Shown here: in pieces, positions 15,301 through 26,475 of the stretch
Numbering within the stretch: the first letter of the stretch is position 1
Layout: every line of letters starts with the position of its first letter
NCBI GenBank assembly: GCA_011800805.1
Contig: MPNW01000121.1
Location: forward strand, 308,066 to 372,065
Reading direction: 5' to 3'
Source: Hirudo medicinalis
Taxonomy: Eukaryota > Annelida > Clitellata > Hirudinida > Hirudinidae
Length of the DNA: 64,000 bases
The notes under the pieces: model-generated
The model's input: the letters and a program-made list of their open reading frames with translations, nothing else
Database searches by the model: none
What the model was told of the DNA's origin: nothing
Program-made: the position numbers and the translations under genes

Positions 15301-18300
15301 ATAACAGAACTTCTGTCTTCAGAGATTCCCTGTTTTTGTCCAGGAAGTTGACAACCTTCAGTAATGAACAATGATCATGACAAGTATTTAATTTTCTCTT
15401 AATGAAAATAAAGTATGACAGTAGAGGAATTACGTTGTAAGTCACGAGGCCTGCGTAATGTTTGATGGAGAATTCAGGATCTGCCATTCTTGGCTTGGCA
15501 TAATGGTTGTTAGAACCATGTTTGTTGTGGCACTTCTCTAGAAATGACAGATCAGAGCCCTAACAATACAAATTCAAATTGTCACAATTTATCACAATTA
15601 TGATAATTCATGTCATATAAATTAACAAACATTTGGAAAATAGCTTTCTTCATCAAGCAAATGGAAAATTCCATGTGGCTTCTTGGCAATTAGGTCGACC
15701 ACAGGTTGGTTGTCCTGAAAATCAATTGTATACCAAGTCACCCCCTCTTTTGCATATTCCTCCTGCTCAATCTTGAAGATGTGTTTGTTGAAGTAATATT
15801 GGAGAGATTCATTTGCATAATTTATGCAGAGTTGTTCAAAACTGTTGAACATCAGATCCTAAAAATAAGAATGGATCGAATGATTCAAATGCTTGTCAGT
15901 CAATAAAGATAACAACATAAATATAAATATAATCAAAAGTCTAAACAACAGATAATTCAGAGGGCTACGTTCACCTCAAAGCCGAAGATATCCAGGATGG
16001 CAATAGAGTTTAGGTTGTCGAGGTTCGAGTCATGCTTTGAATTTGAGTTTATTTTTTTCACCAGCCAATTAAATATGTGGTGATACAAGGCCTTTGCTAT
16101 CGAGTCCCTAGAAATGGTTAACACTAATCAAATAGCATAAGGTTAATGAATCTCAATCATCATCAGCACACTTTATCATAACTTTGGTTATAACTCCTAA
16201 TTATAGCAAATACGAGATTCAGTGGGCCTCTGATCCTTTTGACCTCAGAAAGCAAAGCTTTTAGCAAGGGGTCACAAATTTTGATCCTTGGAACCCTCTA
16301 AATGCTTCCATATTTTCCACTTGTTTCCAATGTTGATTTCTTAGCTTTTAGTTTCTAATGCGTAATGTCGATTACTCTTAATGTCAATGCACATTTCTTT
16401 AACCCTACCCTGTCAGTCATCACTTTTTTAACAGAATAATGAAACAAATTTGGCAAGCTCACCTCACATCAATAGCTTGGTCTTTTGTGAGAGGTATAAT
16501 CATTTTCTCATTCCTGGCCTCCTGCATTTACCAAAGAATAATTACAAGTTTCAGAAAAAATTTCAAAAAGTCATGTAATTCCTGGTGACTAACTGTGATT
16601 CTTTTGGTCAAAACACGCTTGAGACCTTCAAAAGGAACTTTCAAAAGTTCCCCCACTATCCTGCAGTTTGATTCGGTTGCAAGCGAAACTCCTTCCATTC
16701 CATGAGCACTCTATAAAACCATTGATCCAATTCAATGGTACATGCAATTCTAAACATGGATTTCTGAAATACCAATAAAACAACCAACTTCTGTTTGCGT
16801 AAATGTTACATTCCCGAGGTGCAAAACTGCCGAAAGAATCTTAAACGTTCCATTCATTTCTTCGTCGGTGAATTTGTGATGCTGAAAAGCTCTCTGGACA
16901 TTATTAAAATTTGCCAGGTCATCTCTTGAATCAATAATGGCATCTCTCCCCTAAAATAAATTTGGTTGCAGACTAGTTTAATATTAATTTAATAAAAGTT
17001 ACAGACATGGTTGAGGTAGGCAAAGTCCTCAATTTTTGATAAATGCAATTTTGATTTGATGTTACTTGGTAAGCCTCTGAACATTTCATAGAAAAAGTGA
17101 TAATTCCTCTCTCCAGGAAGCTGCAAACAGTTTGAAGATACATAAACGTTGCCCTATTCATAGTTTAAGGATTCCTACTTGTTTAACAATGCGTGATCTT
17201 TCAAGCAAATATTTATTCGTTTTTGATCCTACCATTGCACCACTAAAAATCGAAATTTAAAAAATGTATAAACTTTAAACCATTTGCAAGATCTTTTCAA
17301 AGGTGTTAAAAATTCCTACTTTGCAAAATAAAGCAGTACATATTTTCCAAATCTGCTGGAATTATCGTTTATTACTGTTCGGGCATTGCCAAACGATTCA
17401 AGGATTGGATTTGCTTCGAGGATCTGTTCAGTAACAGTACTCTTTCCACTTTTGTTGCTAATTTTGGCTAAGAAATGCATCAATAACTTGGTGCTTTCTG
17501 TTTTGCCTGAACCACTTTCACCACTGTTAGACATTTTAAATAATAAATAAAATAAAACTTTCATGCAGTTAATAATAATCATCGTGGCATAATATATTAC
17601 CTAATGACCACGACTTGGTCCTCCTTTTCATCTTTCATGTGCCGGTATGCTTCATTCCCTTGGCAAAATAAGTGCCTGAATAAGAAAATCTAAGAATTGC
17701 TCAATCGTACCCAGTGGCTTTATCATAATTTGATTTTGATATTTTACGAACATAAAACACAAGCGAACAAAAATTAAAAGGCAAAACAACTGAAACATAA
17801 AAAAACAAAGATTTACAAAAGCAAAACCTAAAGGGTTCAAATCCCCCATCTGAATAAAAGAAATTCAAATGAAAGATGAGAATTCTTACGACAACAAAAC
17901 TAACAGACAAGAGAATGGTACAAGATGGAAGAAATTACCAGATATTTAAGTAACTAAATGCCTAGATATATAGTGACTTGAATGTTTTTTTATGTTTTGT
18001 TTAATGGGCCGAACGAGCAAACAAAACATCTTGAGATGAAAATAAAATTATATCGGGTGAAGGGCTAGAATGTTGATGTGGTTATTTCTTTACGTATAGA
18101 TGAACATATATGCATCCAAATTCTATTCCCGTCATTAACAAACCAATGCCTTGATATCCGCGTGTCTTCCTTTGATATATTAATCGTCGAACACCGACAT
18201 AAAAAAAAACATAGCAGACGAACAATTTATGGGTGCGTCTTCGTAACCGTAAATAAATATAATATTCAATATTATTTAAAGTATTATATTATTCAAAAAA

Positions 18301-21300
18301 GCATTTGATTCTGTATCACACCCGAAACTACTAAACAAAGTTAAATCACATGGCATTACTGGCAACTTGTTCCAATGGCTTACCAACTTTCTGTACCACA
18401 GAAAACATCACGTCCTCATAAATGAAACAATATCAGGTTCGATTGATGTTACTAGTGGTGTGCCGCGGGGAAGTGTATTAGGCACCACGCTCTTCCTAAT
18501 CTACATTAACGATGTAGTCAACTCTCTAGCTAAAGACATCACATTAAAACTATTTGCTGACGACATTAAGCTTAATGTCTAGTCGCTATCCTAGAATGAT
18601 TCTGTCCTTCAGAGAAACATCAATTCTCTCACTTCATGGAGCAGAAAGTTGCAACTCAACTCAGCCATGGAAGAATGTTTTGCGTGCTCAATCAAAAGCA
18701 ACTCCAGGAAAGGACCCTTCTCACAACAATACTGCATTGAATACAGTACAATACAAAATAATACAAAACATTTGACCAGAGATCTTGATGTTATCATTGA
18801 TTCCACTTTGACAACATCACCCACAAGGCTGCAGTCCGATAGCGACTGATTCTCAAATCATTCACCTCTAGGGACAAGAATCTTCTCATCAAAGCTTTCT
18901 GCGTTTATGTCAGACCACTCCTTGAGTATAGCTCTCAGATCTGGAACCTCATCATAAATACTTGATTGAGAGCATCGAAAAGATTCAAAAGAAATTTACC
19001 AAGGCCATCCCTGGGGTCGGACAGCTAGGGTATCAAAGATCGTCTCAAGGCATTGAAACTCAAATCACTCGAACATCTCCGTCTTATAGCTGATCTCTGT
19101 TTACTGTACAAGATAATCATTAACCTGATATTAACTGACCTCATAATCCATATTCATTTCGCTAATTATACATCCACTAGAGGACATCGGTCTATTTAAA
19201 ACTTAGACTTTTGCTCAATAGACAGTACTAAATACTTTTTCACAAATCCCGTAATCAAAATCTGGAACTCTCTCTCCAACAACATTGTTTCATCCACGAC
19301 CTACAGTCGATTCACCTGCCTCATCAACGAGCGAGATCTTACTTCCTTCCTTTTGCACAAATGATAAAGTGTATGTTAGAGTCACACCTATCTTAACAAA
19401 TTTTCTTGTTTGTTTGCTTGTGAGCAGGTAAGAGGCACTTGTCCTCTGCTCACTTTTGAAATAAATAAATAAATTTTTAAATGGTTAAACAACATATTTA
19501 AAGCTTAGTAAAAAATAAAGGGAATTATCTAAACGGAGAAGCATAAAACATTGAAACAACAAAATAAAAGATGCCTTTTCTCAAATACTTTTTATAATTA
19601 ATCGATTCTGGTTAAGGTCTGAGTTAAGGTTAGCAGAGATTCCCGGTTTTAGAATTTTGGTTCTTGAGAAAAAAATAGTACATAAAGTTTCGGATATTGA
19701 AAAAGAAAATGACTTATAGATCCAAAATTAATAAACAAATAAGAGCAAAAATATATGTAATCTTCATTTATTTTTGAGTTGTCTTTAATTACATTTCAAT
19801 TTGAGTAAATGTCTAAAATAAAGTTTTCGATTAAAAATGAGCCAAATATCACTTGGTGCAGACAAGGCTTACTTCTTGAGTCTAAATTTGGAATCAGGCA
19901 TCATAATAATAAAGGACGTTAGAGATTGATTCGCATAATATTGCTGCTTTTAGACATAGTCACGTGAGCTCTTTAAAGGGATCCTTCAAGAATGCCATTT
20001 TTCCGTTTATTGTTGTGTTTTGACCCATATGCCCGTCACAATTTCATGTGTTTAATTCAGACTGGAATAAGTAACGACTTTCGAGAATGTAACACTTCAT
20101 AATTCTCTATTACGCCAGCACACTATTCCTTGGCTCAATTACTTCATGTGCTTGTACTCATGCTTAAGCATTCATGCCTATTCGTTGCAATCTGTCCAAT
20201 TCTTTGGTCGTCTCATTGTCTAATTCATTGACGCTGTGTAAAATCTCCCCACTCTGGTTTCCTGGTATTCCGAAGTCACAAATTGTAATTTTCTTCAGTT
20301 TTCTTGAGTTTTCTGGCGTGGTTATTCTGGTTCTGCGAGTTTGTGTTTTCTTTAATTTTAAGTAAGATTTTGTGTAAGCAAACAGGCAGACCATCTAGTG
20401 ATAAACATGTTTTAAAAAAATGATTGAGTTTTAGTTCATTTATAGGCTTTATAAGGCTTGCAGGCAACACAGCTGGAGCTGCGGCAAACTACGGTATGCT
20501 CCAATCGATGCTGATATTCATTGTCAAAGTACTGATATTCAGTTTCTTATTTGTTATGCTAAATCCAGAGCACTTTCATGTCCCTATTAAAAATTCAGTC
20601 TCTTTTCGAAAAAGATTGATGTCAAGTCGGTCTGCGTGACTGCCACTGCCTAGTTCGCTTTTGATTATATAATAACTGTTCTTGCAGACAATATGAGCAG
20701 TTTTGGTACCTATAGGAGCTCCTAATCTGGGACAATTTTAAAGTGTCGCAATCACAATATATCCTTAAACGATTAATGTTACAAAATAAATAAAATATTA
20801 CGTTATTAAATAAAAATGTGACTATCATCATCTATACAATATCAGCATTCAAGTCATCCTATAAGTCACACTTACCGCCTGTTTAAACACTTAAATATCT
20901 GATAATTTCTTCTTTCTCTTTTATAAACATTCTCTTCATGATTTTGTTTATTAGCTTGTCTTAAAAATTCTCCCAATTAAACTTTTACATAGGCGACCCT
21001 CCTAGCGGAATGTGAATCTCTTTGGATTGTTGCCTTTGATATCATTTCGTTTACGTTTCAGTTATCTCTCTATTTTACTTTTTTGTTTGCCTATGTTTGA
21101 TGTTCATAAAATAAAAAATCAAAATCAAATCAATCAAGTAGCAGCTTGAAGAGTAGTGAATGCGATGACTCGATACAGGGGCACACCGAGAATTTTTTCA
21201 GGGGATGATTTCATAGGTTTTTATCTTTCTTGATGGTTTTTGTTTCCATTATTTGTTAAATATTTAAATATCAAAACTTAAAACCAGTTAATAAAATATT

Positions 21301-23046
21301 TTTTCCATTAAGCAATATTTGGGGATTATAATCCTCCCCCTCTGGGTTCCCCTGGCACGATGCCCGGGACGTACTTTACGCATTACAATCTAAGAATCTT
21401 TTGCTCATAGTCAAGAATGAAGGTGAAGTGTCAGACTTTGAGGCTTGACAAAAGGAAGAAATGATTCAGACATTAACTCTGATTAATAAAATTGAATCAG
21501 TGTTGAATATGAACAATACCATTAGTATAAAGCTATAACTAATAATAGTAATACAAGGAATGCATTTTCATTTAAGTGATTCTGTACTACTACTACTACG
21601 GTATATTTTTTACATCACTTAAATGTCATTTAACTGTCTCTAGATGACATTAAATAATTTTTTAATATGTATATATTATCGAGAATAAAAATTGACTAAC
21701 GGAGGAAGGGTGGATGCCGCCTTGTGATACTTCGTAACCATATCTAATCCATAGATGTTAATTGCTTGGTAAGGGTTTATAGCAATCAAAATATTTCCAA
21801 CATTCGTCTAAAACAGGCATTGTGTTTTAATGTATAAATCTTAAACAAATTGGACCGCATGCATCAAAATTGTACGTACATAGATTTTTTCAATCCTGTA
21901 TCTTTCCCGTAAATTCCTGACTATATGAGATTCCTCCAGTTCGCTTGAAAACAAAATTAAGGATGAAGCATTGATATACTTTATATCAGTATATCAAGAC
22001 GGCGAGTTATTAAGCACGTTTTTTAAAGTACTTTTTGATGAAAACATATTTTAGAGCAATCACTACAGAATTTCTAATCTAAGCCTATTAGTGCAAATCA
22101 AAAGCTGTTGACATTTTGCTGATAAATATCAGCTTATTATACATTTTGATAATAAATATTCCATGAGTGCAAATAGACCTACAAACAGATATACACTTGC
22201 CCTTTGTATATCAGATTTCGATTTAAATAAAGCTTTCTGCAATCTATACAGAGCAAGAAATAAATTACTTGAAACGAATTAAAGATAATAAAGAAATTTT
22301 TATTTTCCAAATTTAATATTTCGTACACGATTTAACCATATTAAAGGTGTTACAAGCACTTGCTACTTTAAATTTGACTGCTTAAGGGCTGAATTTGGAA
22401 TGCTTAAATATTGCTTTTATAATGTTATAAACGATGAGATATAGTGTTTGTGTAATTTGGCGTGCGTGTTGGCTTAGCGGTTTGGGCTCCTATAGGCAAT
22501 GGTAAAAGAGAAGTTTTTTTCAACCAGATTGCACCGCCACAAAGAGCTCATGGGAAGTGGCGCTATGTGAATGATCTAAGCGCCCTGATGCTAACGCTTA
22601 TAACGCTCTATCAATGTATTAAAAAGTATGCATAAGATAAATATTTTGTTATTCGATACTGTTAGGCAATAGTTTAGATATTCTTGTCGTCATCGATACC
22701 TTAAATGGCAAGAATTTCATTTACTTAAAAAGAAAGTAAATATGGATATTAGAAATTAAGAGTAAAGAGTGGTTATTACACAGATTTCGATCTTCTTAAC
22801 CACTACAAATAATTGCTGTTATATTGTGGTAAAGTCATTGTGTAAATGTTAACAAATTGTTACTATTATTATACTTATTATTTTGTTATTATTATTATTA
22901 TACGATTACAAATTAAACTACTTTATTAACCATTTTTATTGCTCGTGGTTAATAGTTACAATTATTATTGAAGTAGTGTAATTTCAAAACTTACGGCAAA
23001 TCCACAATGTTGTCAACAACTTCAAAGACTTCCCTATCAGTCATTT
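746..23046 (-). CDS. MYO15: Unconventional myosin XV (MYO15-like), multi-exon
   Basis: Actin-based motor with a MyTH4-FERM tail; in vertebrates it carries cargo to stereocilia tips. Reading minus-strand exons from the right: [17 protein letters not shown] (22995-23046), [21 protein letters not shown] (21880-21943), an exon with [16 protein letters not shown] (21701-21807), then 17601-17675. Next come the P-loop [10 protein letters not shown] and switch [17 protein letters not shown] (17320-17523), the switch II region ILDIFGFE (about 15977-16106), and the actin-binding exon with FIRCIKPN (about 14859-15048). Three IQ motifs, a first MyTH4 and FERM-like lobes, a linker (8.0-9.3 kb), SH3, second MyTH4 and final FERM follow. 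Exon phases of the first motor exons match: CC|G gives PPH and AG|T gives S before GESGSGKT. The tail order also fits myosin VII, but SCQQGWRLL and [13 protein letters not shown] segments favour XV. The stop is at 746-748. The first ATG is at 23042-23044 with no upstream Met exon resolved; the long N-terminal extension of the vertebrate protein is not seen. Confidence 0.93.
9450..10656 (-). mobile_element. mariner-type DNA transposon, transposase broken
   Basis: About 1.2 kb, the usual mariner size, bounded by inverted repeats sharing GTTGTTGCAAAAATAATGGC (9457-9476 and, inverted, 10630-10649) with TA near both outer edges. The repeat resembles the GGTTG.TGCAAAAGTAAT class of animal mariners. 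On the minus strand, broken frames give [20 protein letters not shown], then [20 protein letters not shown] (the helix-turn-helix, 10100-10180), then HNNARP and [18 protein letters not shown] near 9690-9830, the last catalytic region. Multiple stops and frameshifts make it inactive. It lies in a myosin intron, same strand as the host gene. Confidence 0.92.
10890..13490 (-). other. Myosin XV post-IQ segment, first MyTH4 and FERM-like lobe
   Basis: Exons at about 13343-13482 (charged helix, [16 protein letters not shown]), 12629-12750 ([23 protein letters not shown] then [10 protein letters not shown]), 12218-12325, 11897-12148 ([14 protein letters not shown], the MyTH4 'LRDEI..Q' helix), 11378-11552 ([12 protein letters not shown] then [22 protein letters not shown]), 11236-11320 and 10899-11080 ([25 protein letters not shown]). 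The last two match the MYO15 lobe around GWTVAMKNG and DYVLDL, which myosin VII lacks in this form. This is the main reason for naming the gene XV. Confidence 0.85.
13940..17675 (-). other. Myosin XV motor core and IQ neck exon block
   Basis: Exons with consistent splice sites: 17601-17675, 17320-17523, 17179-17242, 17007-17120, 16789-16950, 16594-16710, about 16464-16521, about 15977-16106, 15631-15858, about 15437-15560, 15115-15358, about 14859-15048, 14454-14560, 14120-14300 and 13945-14032. They encode ATP-binding motifs, [19 protein letters not shown], the [21 protein letters not shown] helix, the relay segment [18 protein letters not shown], the strut and actin-binding regions and the converter. 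Three IQ-type light-chain sites follow ([37 protein letters not shown]). The catalytic glycines, lysine and serines of P-loop and switch I are all intact, so an active ATPase is expected. Confidence 0.9.
18290..19480 (+). mobile_element. 5'-truncated CR1/Jockey-like LINE, reverse transcriptase remnant
   Basis: Plus-strand frames read [20 protein letters not shown], then [19 protein letters not shown] and FADDIKL (18299-18582), the reverse transcriptase finger/palm motifs with the F-A-D-D catalytic box. After frameshifts come [21 protein letters not shown] and [16 protein letters not shown] (18880-19360), the usual C-terminus of this class. A TAAA-type A-rich tail ends near 19480. Stops and frameshifts make it inactive. 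It is inserted antisense to the myosin gene in the large intron between the NPYQ exon and the P-loop exons. Confidence 0.92.
22455..22612 (+). repeat. SINE-like repeat, family A (tRNA-like head)
   Basis: It begins with TGGCTTAGCGGTTTGG, which fits an RNA polymerase III A-box (TRGYNNARNNGG), and ends with GCGCCCTGATGCTAACGCTT. The 3' half, from CACCGCCACAAAG through GGCGCTATGTGAATG to the tail, aligns with the interrupted minus-strand copy around 32000-32845 and with the tail at 60786-60835. It lies in the first myosin intron. A clear B-box was not identified, so tRNA origin is tentative. Confidence 0.6.
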
Positions 23047-23059
23047 CTTTACAAATTGG

Positions 23060-23720
23060 CAAAAGAAACCGATTAATTAACTTTTAAATAAGGCTTTCAC
23101 TCACTAGAATTTGCTCCTCAAATGCCCTGAAATAAGTAACGCTTGAAAAACTCTAGTCGAATAGAATGTCTGTTTACTGTTGCTATGAGGGCGAAAAACT
23201 GTCCGAAATGCTTAAGCCCGATTCAGTGGTGTTTTATGCAATATGCTTTAAAAGGTCCTTGGGACCTCCCATTCGTTGGCTCAAACGATTCAGCTGGCTT
23301 CCGCGAAGTGGCGGCAGTCATGCATGTTAAGGGTGTTTGAATGACGGCTTAATCTGCATAACAAATAAACAGAAGAAATTTTGGGGTTTTTTTTCTCTGC
23401 AACAGGAAATTTCAACACGAGTACAAAATGAGAAAGTTTTGATGAAAAGCAATTTATTGTCTGCTGATGTAAACAACCAATGGAATTTTTATGAGCACTA
23501 TAAATAGAAATTGGAATCAATTTTTAAAATAACGTCGCAACTGAAACTTATCTTGAATCACATAAACAGGAAAGAAGGGTCGACGAAGAACTATCTAAGT
23601 TGCTGCTGTAGAGGTGAAGGCAATGTTCACGTGCAAATCAAAACTACCCTCCAGATGTGGACATCGACAGTTAAGTGCAGGACAATGTTCTTTACATGTT
23701 TACATGTATCTTTCAGGTGT
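23060..23720. other. Gap between PREB and myosin XV
   Basis: About 0.65 kb between the PREB stop and the first myosin exon, expected to hold the PREB 3' end and the myosin 5' UTR or promoter. A short segment with a plausible acceptor and donor (GGCATTTGAGGAGCAAATTC, minus, near 23105-23130) could be an upstream exon, but it does not join in frame to the ATG exon. A plus-strand 65-codon frame at 23143-23340 resembles nothing known. Confidence 0.4.
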
Positions 23721-23721
23721 A

Positions 23722-26475
23722 TTACAAATGAAAGTACTCGAGAATCTCAAACAAATCAAATATATTCAAAATCCACACAATCAGAAAGATGAGAAGGCAG
23801 GCCCCCAGCAAAACCCACATTACATTGTAGGAGGCTGCAAAACAAACGACGACACATTAGTTATCTCAACAGTACATCGTGTCGAACAGAATTTCTCTTA
23901 ACAAACGACATGCCTTCGGTTTCCATTTGATGAGCAACAATTTGATTGTCGGCCGAGATGCTGAACATGGTGAACTCGTCGGCTCCTTTCGAAATCTTGG
24001 TTTCAGGGAGCGTGGGCGTGAATTCGAGTCCCGTGACAAAGATTTTGTGAGCAGATTGTACGTGATATAAACGCTGGAATTAATGTCAAGGTAATGATCA
24101 TGGTACGAGCACGTTTGTCTTTCAGCGTGCACAAGAATCTATGAAGGCCAATCACCTTGATGTGATTGCTAGGCTATCATCTGTTTGTGCATAATTCCCT
24201 TATTTCCTTTTTGACCATATAATTTCTTAGCAAATAGGTAAGTGATTAGGGAATACTCAATGATTAAGGAATGCTTAATGATTAAGGAATACTTAATGAT
24301 TAAGAAATGATTAAAACTCGCACCAACCTGTAAACTGAAGGAGATGTAAACAGAAACACTCCCGGATATTGTTCCAACTCCAAAAAACACACCATCATTA
24401 CTGCGAGAATAGAAATAACTTTCAGTTCATTTTAAATTCTATACAAATTATGGAGAAATATTTGTATTTGTATTTAGCTGATCTTTTGAGTGCTTTGTGT
24501 ATCCGAATAGGATGTGAAGGCAAGTTTTAATCTAACAATTATGTGTACCTAGTGCCCCTACCATGTGGATGCAAGCAAAGTTGCAACACGACCACGGCAT
24601 TGTGACCGTCACCATTACCGCCACAAGCAAGAACACAACCCGTCGGGCTAACTTGCATGCTACTAGATATTTGCTCTGTTGTAATGGTAATATTAAATAT
24701 AGGCCAATAACAATAAACATCATTGTACTGTAAAAGTAAAAAAAGATTTATAAAGATGAAAGCTTATTTGTGTAAAAACCTGATGGCCATTGCAGAGAGG
24801 ATGTCGGATCCTGTGTTGACCAACTTCAAGCAGCGGAAGGATTCGCCATCCCATTTGCTTACGAAGCTTGAAACTCTGCTCTTATCTCTTGCAATGGGAA
24901 TGTGAGTGGTGAGGAGGCAGTAAGCATTTTCTTTGTCTTTGATTCGGGCAAATCTGATAAGTTTGTCGAGCTATTCATAAATTCGTGTTCGAGCATCTCA
25001 AAAGTGGCTTATCCCTCGGCTCTAACGAGGTACATCCAACATTCTAACGAGGTACCTATGCAAGTGCCATCTCCAAATGCAGTTATTTTAATCATCGAAG
25101 ATTCATTAAACAATAGCATGTCATTAGGAAGAAATGGTAAGACTGTTAAACCTGCAACATCTAAATCTGTGAGTCTTAAGATGTTCATTGACCCAAATGA
25201 GCTGGCAATGCTTTGAGCCGTCTTTCAATTTCCAAACCACGGAATTGTTGTCCTTTGAAACCGTGACAACCTGCATTAAAACTTTAGAAATAAATTTATG
25301 AAGATCTCTCTTTGAAAAAGAAATATTTAACAACTATTGAAGTTCTAAGCAATGACCATTCAGGACATCATCTAAGTATGAAATGTGATACCTTGATATT
25401 TGGTTAATTTTATTTGAAATACCATATTTCAAAAGAATTACTGAAAATTCATTGTATTTTTGAGACATTCAATCAATGATTAAAAAAAATTATAAATAAT
25501 TGTCTGCAACGACAAGAACTCACATATTTGTTGTCAGGACTGCAATCCAAATCATCAATTTCATTGCTGTGTGACTGGACTTCATAGAGAAGTGACAGAG
25601 AAGGGAACTGCAACAATGAAATTGTAATAATATTATATTACATATTTAACAATATTATTCAAGCATCCCTCACATAACTATGCCTTAAAATGCAAATTTT
25701 AGCTTCAAAATATCTGACAAGCAATCAAAAACCTCCCAGCATCTTAAAGTGCCTTCTGCTCCTCCGGTCACAAAGCACTTGAGATCTTGAGTAAACCTGA
25801 CCACCTTCTGGAAGCCCCCATCCAAGGACTTGTCGGTAATTATTTCATCAAGCGGCTCGATTTCAAAGCCGACCATCCTAGGAGCCATGTTGTGGTTTGT
25901 GGAATTTGTGAAGTTGTTTTTTCTCTTTCTTACTCCTTCTACAACTGTAATCAATGGAATACAAATTTAATCTAAGCCATAAGATATGAGTTAAATATAT
26001 TTTTTAAAATCTACCTTCTTTCTCAACTTTTGGCACCATGACTTTATATCTGAGAATGTGAACAGAACAGCTGTCTTCCATACCCGTAGCCAAATAAAAA
26101 CATTTATCCTGGGAAGCTACATCACAATTCATGACAGCCCTTGATTTGGTTTGATAATGGTTCACTTTGTGTAGAGTGAGAGAACCCTCTTTGTATTTCA
26201 GTTCATAAATATCCTAGTTTTAAGTAAATGTAGAAAATTAATGCCTATTTCACTAGTAAATGCAGTAAATATATGCTCTGGGGCTATCAATTTTTAGTAA
26301 AAGAAAAGATTAGAGAGCTTTAGAATCAACAGATGGTCCTAACCATGGCATTTGGAATGCCGGTTTTTGCCGACCCACCTCCACCGGCAACCAACAGATG
26401 CTTTTCTCCGATCATACGAGAACAATACAATGGAAAATCCGATTTAGCAAGAGGAATAGTCCTTTTCCGTCCCAT
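23722..26475 (-). CDS. PREB: PREB / Sec12-type guanine-nucleotide exchange factor
   Basis: ER membrane WD40 protein that loads Sar1 with GTP to start COPII vesicle formation. Minus-strand exons: MGRKRTIPLAKSDFPLYCSR with GEKHLLVAGGGGSAKTGIPN (about 26333-26475), DIYELKYKEGSLTLHKVNHY and VMNCDVASQDKCFYLATGM (26010-26215), FQKVVRFTQDLKCFVTGGAEG (about 25700-25950), then 25505-25610, about 25180-25275, about 24905-24990 and 24775-24900. SNDGVFFGVGTISGSVSVY follows (24328-24401), then a blade with FVTGLEFTPTLPETK (23885-24070). The last exon is a single membrane anchor, YNVMWVLLGACLLIFLIVWI. The opening GGGG-AKTGI and the single C-terminal anchor match animal PREB. The junction into the last exon (near 23830-23890) did not resolve to a clean GT-AG in frame. 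It is followed on the same strand by the myosin about 0.7 kb away. Confidence 0.92.
24543..24655 (-). repeat. SINE-like repeat, family B, inside a PREB intron
   Basis: The minus strand reads GGGTTGTGTTCTTGCTTGTG and then GGCGGTAATGGTGACGGTC, parallel to the 32222-32332 copy (GGTTGCGTTCTTGCATGCG, then TCAGTAATAGCAACAGTC). It ends with GGTAGGGGCACTA, as that copy has GGTAGGGGCGCTA. It also has an open frame resembling a WD repeat start (MQVSPTGCVLACGGNGDG), but the flanking PREB exons join cleanly without it. Confidence 0.5.

Noticed and set aside
20164..20831. Frames near 20.2-20.8 kb as exons or a LINE
   Set aside because: No recognisable motif, no consistent splice sites and no link to the myosin frame.
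746..23046. Myosin VII instead of XV
   Set aside because: VII shares the domain order, but the first FERM-like lobe ([16 protein letters not shown]), the PPCKLEWMA segment and SCQQGWRLL fit XV better.
24543..24660. An additional PREB WD-repeat exon (MQVSPTGCVLACGG)
   Set aside because: The flanking exons already join in frame (AMAI-S-NDG) and the segment matches a SINE copy elsewhere in the window.
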